Origin: Posidonia oceanica
Taxonomy: Eukaryota > Streptophyta > Magnoliopsida > Alismatales > Posidoniaceae
DNA length: 64,000 nt
Reading direction: 5' to 3'
NCBI GenBank assembly: GCA_037176725.1
Contig: JAZBRS010000035.1
Location: 48,122,001-48,186,000, forward strand
Part shown: positions 31,053 to 41,379 of the stretch, one piece after another
How positions within the stretch are numbered: position 1 is the stretch's first letter
How the letters are laid out: the number at the start of each line of letters is the position of its first letter
The notes under the pieces: generated by a model
Told to the model about the DNA's origin: nothing
The model's input: the letters and a program-made list of their open reading frames with translations, nothing else
The model's database searches: none
Made by a program: the position numbers and the translations under genes

Positions 31053-32400
31053 CTATTGATAGTACTTCTTGAGGTAGCATGCATTGATCGGCTCTGACTG
31101 CCCAGTCTGATCCATGTCCTCGAGAATGGCTGCACCGCCTGAGAATGCCTGCTTGACCACAAAAGGGGCCACACCAGTTGGGTCGGAATTTGCCTTGACC
31201 GTCTGGCAAGTGGATGGCTCGCAGAACAAGGTCTCCTGGCTGAAAACTTCTAGGTCACACCTTCCTTAGGTATGCTCTTACCATACGCTTCTGGTAGCAG
31301 CGAGCATTATGCATTGCTTGCAATCTGCGCTCGTCTATCAGGTTAAGCTGGGCGCAGTAGTCCTCGACCCATTCTGCTTCTTCTAGCTCTGCTTCTCACA
31401 GGATTCGCAGTGAAGGGATTTCTACTTCGACAGGCAACACTGCTTCCATGCCATATGCCAGCGAATAAGGGGTAGCTCCTGTAGAGGTCCGCACTGATGT
31501 TCTGTACGCCCAGAGTGCGTACGGGAGCTTATCATGCCAGTCTCTATGGGTTTCTGCCATCTTCTTCATTATCTTCACAATGTTTTTGTTGGCAGACTCC
31601 ACTGCTCCATTCATCTGCGGCCGATACGGCGAGGATCTATGATGCTTGATCTAATGCTTCTGTAGGTATTCCTCGATCCTCTTTGCAACAAAATTCAGGC
31701 CATTGTCAGAGATGACTGCATGCGAGACCCCATAACGGGTGACAATGTTATTTCTGATAAACTTCTCTGTCACCGCAACTATGACTGCCTTGTAGGAGGC
31801 TGCTTCCACCCACTTAGTGAAATAATCTATCGCTACCAGGATGAAGCGATGACCATTCGATGCTGCAGGGTGTATGGTGCCAATGACATCCATCCCCCCG
31901 GCGGAGAAGGGCCATGGCGAGCACATGCTATGCAATTCCTGTGGGGGCGCGTGCATAAGATTATCATGGATCAGGCAGTTGTGGCATCTACGCACAAACT
32001 GGCAGCAGTCTGCCTCCATGGTTGACCAGAAATAGCCTTGCAACATTATCTTCTTGGCCAGCAGCACTCCGTTCATATGCGGACCACAAGTCCCTGCATG
32101 GACTTGGAGCATAAGGGTGTCGGCCTCTGACTTGCTTAAGCAGCGCAGGAGCATCTGGCTGTATGACCTTCTGTACAACTGCCCTGCCCCTAACACATAC
32201 TTTGACGCCAGACGTGCCAAAGTTCTTCTATCTGCCACTAAGGTGCCGGGCGGGTGGCTGCTAGACTCAAGGAATGATTTGATATCGTAATACCAAGGCT
32301 GCTCTTCTGCTGAATCTGCCTCCTCTATGCTCATGCAATGTGCAGGCTGCTCTATGCGCGTAACTGATACATCTACTGCTCGATGCTCAGGTATACTAAG
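31053..32400 (-). pseudogene. pol: Integrase domain of element A pol
   Basis: N-terminal zinc-binding residues H, H, C, C (VHAGTCGPH at about 32076-32100 and CHNC at 31975-31986; spacing HX6H-X30-CX2C). The catalytic triad is Asp in GGMDVIGTI (about 31888), Asp in ISDNGLNF (about 31705) and Glu in NGAVESANK (about 31597); the last two are separated by 35 residues, the D,D35E pattern. The C-terminal part reads through FRPNWCGPF to YLKKYYQ and a stop at 31053-31055. In-frame stops at 31651 and 31396 and a frameshift near 31170 break it. It would insert the cDNA into chromosomal DNA. Confidence 0.9.
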
Positions 32401-33510
32401 CCAAGATGCCAAGGTTGCCAACGCATCTGCATATACGTTCCTTGCTCTGTTCATATACGAGAAGCGGATGCTTGCAAACTGCTCTATCAGCTTCAGCAAG
32501 TGTTCGTGATATGGCACTAACTTCAGATCCTTTGTTCACCAATCGCCATTCACTTGGGAAATCACCAGCATGGCATCACCGTGCACATGCAGCCTCTGCG
32601 CCTCATGCTCAAGTGCGACCTTCAACCCCAGAATGCATGCTTCATATTCTGCCTCGTTGTTAGTGCATTTGAAGGTCAGCTTCCTTGCAAAGGGGATCAT
32701 CTGCCCCTGCGGTGTAGTCAACACTGCGCCTATGCCTCGACCCTTCTTGTTGACAGCACCATCAAAGTACAACTGCCAATGCTCTAAGTCTTCGGGGTCC
32801 TTCTCTTCAATGTCTTCCATTGCAAAGAAAATGTCCTCATCCGGGAACTGCGTCTGGAGAGGTTGGTATTCAGGCAAAGGAAAGTCTGCAAGGTGATCTA
32901 CCATGGCTTGGCCCTTCATGGCGTGCTGCATGACAAAGGTGATGTCGTACTGAGACAACAACACTTGCCACTTGACGCATCTGCCTACCATTGCTGGCTT
33001 CTGGAAAAGGAACTTGATGGGGTCGTGTCGACATAGGAGCCGGACTGGGTACGCCATCATGTAATGCCTCAGCTTCTGTGCAGCCCAGAAGAGGGATAAG
33101 CAGGTCTTCTTCATTGTGCTATACCTGGCTTCGCAGTCATTGAATTTCTTGCTCAGGTAATAAATTGCGTGCTCCTTTCTACCAGATTCATCATGCTGTC
33201 CCAAGACGGCGCCCATGGAATGCTGGGTGGTAGAGAGGTAGAGAAGTAGAGGTCTCCTCGGCATGGGTGGGACCAGCACAGGAGGCTTGGTCAGAAGCTG
33301 CTTGATCTTGTCAAAGGCAGCTTGGCATTCCTCGCTCCAGTTAATCTGTGCATTCTTCTTCAGGAGCTTAAAGATCGGTTCGCATATAGGCGTGAGCTGC
33401 GCAATGAACCGATTGATATACTGTAGGCGTCTGAGCAGGCCTCGGACTTCTTTCTCTGTCCTGGGGGGTGGCATATCCACGATGGCTTTTGCCTTCATTG
33501 GGTCCACCTC
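32401..33510 (-). pseudogene. pol: RNase H and second (archaeal-type) RNase H of element A pol
   Basis: Follows RT in one 323-codon frame, with a stop at 32536, then continues. The first RNase H (about 32930-33250) reads LYLSTTQHSMGAVLGQHD and YYLSKKFNDCEARYSTMKK; its first catalytic Asp is replaced, as is known for the original RNase H in Tat elements. The second RNase H starts at 32763 with YFDGAVNKKGRGIGAVL, then NNEAEYEACILGL, GDAMLVISQ and ADALATLAS, giving a complete D-E-D-D set. Dual RNase H is a hallmark of the Tat lineage. It degrades the RNA template during cDNA synthesis. Confidence 0.88.
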
Positions 33511-34582
33511 AATCCCCCCTGGCTAACAATGTAGCCTAGGAGCTTGCCAGAAGATACCCCAAATACGCATTGCTGGGGTTAAGGCGCAGCTTGTACTTTC
33601 TTAAGCAGTCAAAGAGCTTCCTTAAGCAAGTAAGATGATCCTCAGGCTCTTTGGTCTTGGCAATCATATCGTCCACGTATACCTCAACTTCTTGATGCAT
33701 GAGGTCGTGGAAAAGTACAGTCATGGCCCTCTGATAGGTTGCACCGGCATTTTTCAGCCCAAATGGCATGACTTGATAGCAGAAGACACCCTAAGGGGTG
33801 ATAAATGATGTTTTCTCTATATCTTCCTCTGCCATTCTAATCTGATTATAGCCAGAGAAGCCGTCCATAAAAGAGAGCATTTTGTGTCCTGCAATATTAT
33901 CGACTAGGATGTCAATGTGCGGCAGTGGAAAATCATCCTTGGGACTTGCCTTGTTCAGGTCCCGATAGTCGATGCACATGCAGACTCGTCCGTCCTTCTT
34001 AGATACTGGGACGACATTTGCAAGCCATTCAGGGTAAAGGACGACCTTGAGGAAGTTAACACCGTGCTGCTTCATGATCTCCTCTTTGATCATAAGTAGC
34101 CACTGCGGTCGCCATCGTCTTAGTTTCTGCTTTACTAGCCTTGCATCTGGGTCTAGGGGCAAGTTGTGCACAACTATCTCAATGTCGAGGCCCACCATAT
34201 CCTCATAGCTCCAGGCAAAGACATCCGCATACTCCTTCAAGAATGCGATGAATTCTGCTCTAGCCTGGGGCGACAGAAGGGCGCTGATGCGGACCTCTCT
34301 GATTTCTCTTGCTGTGCCAATGCTGACAACCTCTGTCTCTTCTTCGACATGGAGGTTGGGGCCATTTGGATCGTCGTCATGGGGCCAGAACTCAGGCGAT
34401 GGTTCATCATTCTCATCTTCGCCTGTATCATCCTCCTCTCCATATGCAATAAGCTCTAAGAGGATCTCCTTCTCAAAGGTGGGGTCTGAGATATTGAAGG
34501 AGTGCAAGTGTTCCGCTGCTTGGCCCTGGTGACGCTTCAGGATGGTTATGCATACTCGAGTGTTTTTATACCCTCGGCGCAC
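33511..34582 (-). pseudogene. pol: Reverse transcriptase of element A pol
   Basis: Starts near RRGYKNTRVCITILK, an N-terminal extension shared with C. Acidic stretches (YGEEDDTGEDEND) precede the RT fold: VVPVSKKDGRVCMCIDYRDL, KDDFPLPHIDIL, then SFMDGFSGYNQI (catalytic Asp at 33863-33865), MPFGLKNAGATYQRAM and YVDD at 33668-33679. Trp in ITPWG has become TAG (33791-33793), and a frame change occurs near 33540. Copies genomic RNA into cDNA in the particle. Confidence 0.92.
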
Positions 34583-36479
34583 GACCTCCGTCTTGGCAAG
34601 CTCCTCAGCTGTTTCTGCCTGCTCTGACTCAGCTGGTTCTGTTAACTCTGCTGCTGCTGACTGTACTGCTGGTGACTACTGCGCTGCTGTCCATGCATAT
34701 TGTGCTGCTACCGATACATGCTGTACTGCCGCCACTTGCGAATATTTCTCTCCTACTATTGCATGTTGCTCTACTAATATAGGTGCATGTTGCTCTACTG
34801 CTACTGCATGTTGCTCTATATCTACTGCATGGTGCTTTACTTTTACTGCATGGGACTCTACATCTACTGCATGGGACGCTACTTCTACTGCATGGTGCTC
34901 TACATCTACTGCATGGGACGCTACTTCTACTGCATGGGACTCTGCATGGGGCTCTGCATGGGACTCTGCATGGGGCTCTGCATGGGACTCTCCTCCTTCT
35001 GCATGGGGCTCTGCATGGGGCTCTGCATGGTGCTTTGCATGGGACTCTCCTCCTTCTGCATGGGGCTCTGCATGGTGCTCTGCATGGTGCTCTGCGTGGG
35101 ACTCTCCTCCTTCTGCATGGGGCTCTGCATGGTGCTCTGCATGGGACTCTGCATGGGACATGGGACTCTGCATGGGACTCTGCATGGTACTCTGCATGGG
35201 ACTCTGCATGGTGCTCTGCATGGGACTCTGCATGGTGCTCTCCTACCTCTGCATGCTGTACTACATGATGCTCTACTGCTGGTGCATCTTGCTCTGCTAC
35301 TGCTGCTTTGCCTATATGTGGCATGCACTGCACAAACCATCGAGACCCACCTCCTGGCTGCAGGGTGATCAGCTCATCTGGTCTGATGGGTGCCTCGAGC
35401 ACTAGATCTTCATCTAGGACCATGATAGAGGGATCTATAGCCACGGCCTTCCCCTTCTTTTGCGCAGTCTCATGCTCGGCCACGTCCTGCGCTAGTGACG
35501 CGAGCTGCTCCTGGAATAATTGCTCCAAGTCTCCCATAGAGAAATCAATCTGAACATCAGTAGCCGCTCCTGCCTCCTCATCCGAGGGTGAGTCGACGTA
35601 ATAAGCGACTGTCGGACTTGCGGCCGGCCCTGGCTCGACTGCTGGTCTTTCTGCTGCTTGGGGTATCTGCTTAGCTGCTGCTGGATATGCTGCCAGGATT
35701 ACTGCTGGTGCCAACAGGGAGGCACAGCTGCTCTTCTAAGGAGCCAATGGCTGGGCCGCCACGCTTGGGGATGAAATGCCGGTGCCCGTGGGTGACAGTG
35801 GTGGTCTCCCGGTAACAGCGGTGAGAATCTTCCGCATAGCAAGATCTGCTGAGGCTGACAGTGGTGTGCCTGACTGAGCCGCCTGGCTTGCTTGTAGTGC
35901 TGTCAATGATGCGGGCTGAATCACGCTGTCGCCTAACCCAACTGACTGTGCCGCTTGCGAAAGTGATTTCCAGGCTGGTGCGGCTGCGGCCACAGGCTAA
36001 CTGCCGAATAACGCCGGTGGGCGTGCTTCTGGCTCTAGTGCTGCAGTTGCAACTGTCGGCAACTTTGGTGACACTGTAGGAAGAAGGGAAGCTGTCAGCC
36101 CTATCCCAGGGTTTGCCCATTCTACTGCTTCATTGGTAAGTGCTAAGCAAACTGACCGGGACGCAGTCGCGCTGAGCTGGTCCTTGCTGCTGGTTAGGGC
36201 TGCCTCAATTATACCAGACTCTTCCTCATCTGAGTAATAGTCCTCGATGCAGACCCATTCTTCTTCTGGTAGCTGAGAACTTGGGCATAGCGCCTGCTGT
36301 GCTGAGGCTGCACTGTTGCCTGATTCCAGGATACCTGCACTAATGAAGTTAGTGAGGTCCTATGGGATGGCCATCTTCTGATCCTTGGGCAGCATGCATT
36401 TGTCTTTACTGGACTGCAGATCATATCCAAGGCCTTCAGACTCTCTTCGCTCTGTTGCTTGGACTGGCTCAGCGATTCC
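34583..36479 (-). pseudogene. pol: Protease-RT linker of element A with His-Ala-Glu repeats
   Basis: Low-complexity acidic/Ala/Ser-rich linker between protease and RT, present also in C (49861-51480). Conserved islands are EDYYSDEEESGI (about 36220), YYVDSPSDEEAG (about 35580), LEQLFQEQL and RPDELITLQP. Between the last island and RT, A alone has the 12-bp minisatellite at 34782-35252. A 5-base deficit around GGGACATGGG (about 35155) shifts the frame inside the array; both frames stay open because the unit is 12 bases. Other stops at 35737 and 36000 show decay. No enzymatic domain is visible. Confidence 0.7.
34782..35252 (-). repeat. 12-bp minisatellite encoding xHAE repeats
   Basis: Unit GCATGGGACTCT / GCATGGTGCTCT (plus strand), about 27 copies at 34925-35252, interspersed with CCTCCTTCT. 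It grades into an older 30-bp form at 34782-34925. On the sense strand it encodes four-residue units SHAE, HHAE and PHAE, with occasional GGE, and the older HAVDVE / HAVEVA units. Absent from element C at the same place. Confidence 0.9.
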
Positions 36480-37418
36480 CTAGCCATACCGCCCGAGCGG
36501 CGCTCCTTTGACATAGCCCCACCTGTGACAGACATTTTCGACCATCCGAAAGGGATTGCTGTGAACGGTCAAGGAGTTGACACGTTCAAGATCAGGTACA
36601 AAGCTAACCGGCTCGCACTGATTAACTTGGTACAAAGCAGCTAAAAGTTCAGGGTCAAAAGGGATAGTATGCGAAGAGATGGGTGCAACCGCCTCGATCT
36701 GCTCCTTCTCGAAGTTTTCCGCCATTACAACGATAACATCATCGCCGTGGCGAAACTTGATCATGCAGTAGAGGGTCGAGGGGATGACCTGATGCTTGTG
36801 AAGCCAAGGGCGCCCAAGCAGGAAATTAAAGTTAGGCTCCAAGTCAACAATGTAGAACTCCACATCGAAAGTGACCGGGCCAATGATCAAAGGAATAATT
36901 AGAATCCCTAGAGCGTCTTGGTGCGTATTGTCAAAAGCTGTCATTCCTTTTATTGCCGGAGTGATATCTTCGGCTTTGAATCTGAGCCTGGTTGCAGTGC
37001 GCAATGGACAGACATTAAGGCTTGACCCGTTATCAACCAGCGATAGGGGAATGCGGAAGTTTTTGTATTGCACCGTGACAAACAAGGGTTGGTTATGATT
37101 AGTCCCGACCGAAGGCAGCTCATTGCTCGTGAAAGAGATGATCTACGACTCCATGATAACGCCAACCATGCTCTCCAGGACTGCAGGCTCTATGGCTTGG
37201 GACACTCGGGCAGCTTGGAACACTCGGAGAAAAGCCTCACGGTGTTCGAAAGAGGAGTGGATAAGGTCCCAAATGGATATATCAGCTTTAACCCTCCTAA
37301 GCTGGGAAGTGATGTCAGTTTTGTGGTGTGGCTTTCTGGCAGCAGGAGGGGGTGCTTTGGGAGTTGGCTCTACTGGGCTAAGTGCAGGGGGCTGGCTTGA
37401 TGCTGGGGGTGCTGTGGG
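36480..37418 (-). pseudogene. pro: Aspartic protease domain of element A
   Basis: An uninterrupted 202-codon stretch (36480-37085) begins MFVTVQYKNFRIPLSLVDNG. The catalytic Asp is at 37032-37034 in LVDNGSSLNVCPL; Asn replaces the usual Ser/Thr of D[ST]G, a variant I know from other Tat elements. Later landmarks are IIGPVTFDVEFYIVD and NFLLGRPWLH, the flap-side and ILG-type motifs. In C the same domain is in frame with gag, so it is made as a Gag-Pro fusion. The sequence between gag and 37085 in A contains frameshifts. Cleaves the polyprotein. Confidence 0.88.
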
Positions 37419-40194
37419 CTAGCTAACAAGCAGGGGTGCTGCTGGCTGGCTTGCTGGTGGAGGTGCAGCGGGTGCTGGACGGCTGGGCCTTACCACCAGT
37501 GCTGCGGGCTGGTATACCCTCCCCGATCGCGTGACTTCTGCACACGTTTCCGTGGTGTAGTCATAGGGTACGCGATGGGGATCCCAGGTTAAGTCAATAA
37601 CCGTAGAGGCCCGTGCTTTGAGCACAAGAGGGGCTACCGAAGGGTTGGCTGGGTAATAGGGCAAGGGGTGCTGGTATTGGTAGGTTGTAGGAGGCCCTGG
37701 CTGGGACCAGGCTAACAGGCTGACTAGGGGCCTACCTAAATGGGAGGCTGGGGTCTGGGCCTGAGCTCTGGCTTGAAGGTATACAGGGGCAGGGGCCTGA
37801 GGATGCATGGTAGGGTGAGCAGCAGAGTACCCCGGCTTGGCACGCGGTCGAATCATATGGACTCCCGACTCAGAGCCAGCATCGGTGGCACGATACAGAT
37901 GCAGAGGGAAAGGCTCCGAGACATCATGAATGAGCTCGGAGGGGTCTACCACAGACGTAGCAGGCCCAGAGGGGGAGAGAGAGTGGATTCCCGAGGTCCC
38001 CGTGCCCCCTGGATTGGGATGTTCCAGGGGGGGCTGGTGGACAATGCTGGGATGAGGGGGTGCTAATGCCGATGCAGGGGCTAATGCTGATGGGGGAGCA
38101 GAAGAAGGTGCCTCGTGCGTGTGGATCGAGATCGTTCCTGACTCAATCAGAATCTGGATGGTGTCCTGCAGAGTGAGGCAACTATTCGTCGAGTGCCCGG
38201 GGGCTCGATGAAAGTCGCAGAAAAGGTGCGCCTTATGCCAATGCGGAAGTGGATTTGGCAAGGGGCGCGCCTCGCGAAACCTCAGAAATGTCGCAACCTT
38301 GGGGAGTATGGCAGTTAGCAGTTCCACCAGTGGGGTGAATTGACACCGTGGCTGCCTTGGCTCCTGGGGTTGCGCTTGGCAGACCTGTGCGGCAGGATAC
38401 ACCGGTTGGGCGGTGGTGGTGATTTGTGGTGTGGGAGGTGCTCTAGGTGCTGGTGCATAGACTACTTGATGTGGGGGAGGCCGAACCGCCAGCTGAATAG
38501 GCACAGGCGCAGGGTCGACGTAGGCAACAGCAGGCTTTGGCGAGTCCTTCTTCTTGGGCCGGCTGCTGGTACCACTGCTGTTGCTGCTGGTGTTGCCGCT
38601 GGAGTTGTTGCTGTTGCTGCTGGCGGCGGCCTACTTGGCAAACGCAGAGAGCACCGAGAAGTTGCCACTCCATAGCGAACTCTCCACACGGATGCCAACT
38701 CAGATCAGTGCAGAGAAGGTTGTGACAGGTTGAATGCTGAGTAGAGCCCCGACAGCAGGCTGCGCACCCCCGATCACAATCTCAAGGGACTCCTCATCAG
38801 AGGGTCCATCTCGAACCTGCGAAGCGAGTGCGCGCTAGTGGCCGACATACTCCCCGAACGGCTTGCCGGGGTTCTGCTTTAATGCGACGAGGTCCGTGCG
38901 CTTAGGGACCATGTCCAAGTTGAAGGAGTGCCTGGCTGAGGTCATTCCACATCTTAATGCTGGCCATATCAAGTGAGATGAACCACTTGAGCGCAGGGCC
39001 ACTCAGACTTTTCTGGAACAAGCGGATTAGCAACCTCTCGTCAGCCTGGAGCTGAGCGAGATCTCCACAGTACGCCTTCAAGTGTGCAATTGGGCAGCCT
39101 CTACCATTGTATTTTTCAAATACTGGGATGCGGAACTTCGGGGGGAGTACCGCCTCAGGGAAATAATAGAGGTCCCGGAACTGGCAAGACTGGTGGTCCG
39201 TACCTTGCACTTGTTGAAGTGCTTTCTCCAGAACAGCGAGCCTGTTGTCGCTGGAGTCTGGAGCTGCTGCCAACTGAGGTGGTACAGCAGGGGCAGGGGC
39301 CACATACGCCGCATAAGATGCACCAAGGTGCTCGTCTGGGTCAACCATCACCTCGCCTGGTGGAGCGACAGGATGGGCGGCGTATCCGTGCGGATGTGCA
39401 GTGTGTGTAGGCATATATGCTGGGGTAGGGTATTGCTGATGCAGGGGGTATGTATAACTAGCATGCTGAGTAGTAGGTGATGCAGTGTGCTGGAGCGTCA
39501 GCTGCTGCACCGGCATGGTACCGGGCTATGGGCCAGTGGGATGCTGCGCTCCGATCAGTCCCATGGATTGACCACCAGGTGCCAGAGGAGGATGCTGTGC
39601 TTGGTGTTGTGCAAATGCAGGAGGAGGAAGCTGGGCCCCCATCGCCTGAGCAGTGAGTAGCCGAGGCGGTGGTCTGGGCGGAGGAGCAAAGGGGAATGCC
39701 TGCGACGTGAGAGCAGGTCGCAGCGGAGCCTCAGGAGCAGTAGGAACAAATGCGGGGCGGAGAGATAGAGCCATGCCCTGCAGTCTCTGGGCAGTCTCCA
39801 TCAGCTGCTGGTACTGCATCTCAGGGGACCCATCAGTAGGTATGCTGAGTTGCAGGACCGGCAGAGGACCAGAATCAAGCGGCTGGGACGCATATTGTCC
39901 AAGAGGCGGAGGTCCTAGGGCGTAATTTGCCGCAGTAGGGTGAGCGTCAAAAGTGACGTTACCCTGAGAAGGGGGAGTCAGTGGTGCCTCCGGAGCGCAG
40001 GCGGCGGTCACCAAAACAGTCTCGACAACCATGTCTGGCGGAGCTTGCCACTGCCCCACAGAATAAGAAGGTGGCAACTGTACCAGAGAAAGAGACGCTG
40101 GCACAAGGGGAGTGTATGTGGGAGCCGAAGGGGCCAAAAAAGGGGCCACCTCCGGGGCAACAGGGACCTGAGAGTCACCAACAAACTGAGCCAT
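37419..40194 (-). pseudogene. gag: gag of element A (frameshifted)
   Basis: ATG at 40194 (MAQFVGDSQ). The frame is open upstream to 40269 with residues similar to C (PPRxRxxxxxRSPxxTRSxSA), so translation may start earlier. The N-terminal third is Pro/Ala-rich. The capsid domain at about 38940-39190 has FEKYNGRGCPIAHLKAYCGD and LLIRLFQKSLSGPALKWF. A CTG-repeat spacer (38550-38635) encodes Gln- or Ala-rich sequence depending on frame. The knuckle FCDFHRAPGHSTNSC is at 38178-38222. Frame changes near 39520, 38930 and 38500 inactivate it. Structural protein of the particle. Confidence 0.88.
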
Positions 40195-41360
40195 CGCTGA
40201 CCAAGAACGGGTGATCATAGGGCTACGAGCAGGAGCAAGGGCGCGAATCCTAGGAGGAGCTATGTTCACTAAAGCGACGTAGCTCGGAAGGGGGGATGAT
40301 CAGAAGTAGGGATCGCAGCAGGGGCCTCAGTAAAAGAAGGCACTCAAGCTCCAGCTAAGGAACTCGCTGACAGACCTCTACGCGAAAGGCAAACATAAAA
40401 AATCAAAGGGTTAGAACCCGAAAGTAAAAACGAATGCGTTAGTGTATGACATGAATGCAGATGTAGGCTTTCTAGCATGCTCTCCCTCACCAATCTAGGG
40501 TGTCCTAGTAGGCAATCTACTTCGGACGCTTAGGAGTGTACAGGTCGCCGACTCAGGCTAGAAAAAAGCAGGTCCCACGCCTTAAACCCGGCCCAAAGCA
40601 CAGGTGGTGACGTAGTGGTGCGTAGGTGGCCTTGACCCTACCAGAAGCATGGGTGGTACCCTCTACTAACACCGACGTGACCCCCTGACACGGGGGGGAC
40701 AGACCGATCTACTTGCTCCATACCAAAGTGTTGGACGCAAGAGACTGGGACTATCCTTCTCAGAATGTAGGCGGACTCAAATGAGAAGAATGCATGCCCT
40801 ATATGATGCTTTATGCAAATGCTTCGTGTTTTATCTTGTGTTTTTTATTAACTCAAGGGGGTGCAGGTGAGTTTGCAGTCTCTAGTTGCTCGTAGAAGTT
40901 CTTTTTACTTGCTGTTTTTAGTTAGCCTTGGGGGAAGCAATCAGTCTCTAATTGTCCTTAGGCTTAATGCAAAAGGGGAAGAAAATCATCCAGATATGGC
41001 AAGCAGACAGCACACATCACAGCAAAAGGCATGGGCATGGCATGTGTATGTGTGTGTGAGCATGATAGTGAAAGAAAAGCACTTATCATAGCAAAAAAGC
41101 AGGTATGCATAGCATGTGCAGGTGCAGTGGCATTGCATTAGTGTAAAGGGAAGCATTCATCATTCAAAAGGCATGCATGGTGTGCTAAGCAAGTATTTAG
41201 ACATGAAATGCAAGTAAATGAAGCAGCGCAAGCAATTATGGCATAAAGTAGATTAATAACCAAGCAAGCAGGTAAGCAAGTAAAGCAGGCAGAAGCAAAA
41301 GGCAAGCAAAACATCCAAGCAAGAGGTGAGAAGGCCAAGGCAAAAGCCGGAGTACTACTT
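40195..41360 (-). other. Element A 5' leader
   Basis: Homologous to the leaders of B, C and D. The conserved block is at about 40480-40760 (CTCCCTCACCAATCTAG, GGGTGGTACCCTCTACTAAC, GACACGGGGGGGACAGACCG). The PBS-proximal half is rich in AAGCAAGCA. No ORF is supported. Confidence 0.6.
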
Positions 41361-41378
41361 TCCCTAGCGGAGTCACCA
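41361..41378 (-). other. Element A primer binding site
   Basis: Minus strand TGGTGACTCCGCTAGGGA, one base from the LTR end, two mismatches to TGGCGACTCCGCTGGGGA, the complement of the plant tRNA-Arg 3' end including CCA. Confidence 0.85.
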
Positions 41379-41379
41379 C

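Noticed and set aside
34542..35405. Plus-strand 287-codon Ser/Thr/Ala/Trp-rich frame and Leu/His-rich frames over the minisatellite
   Set aside because: The 12-bp unit is open in most frames on both strands. The minus-strand reading is flanked by conserved pol linker motifs and is the real one.
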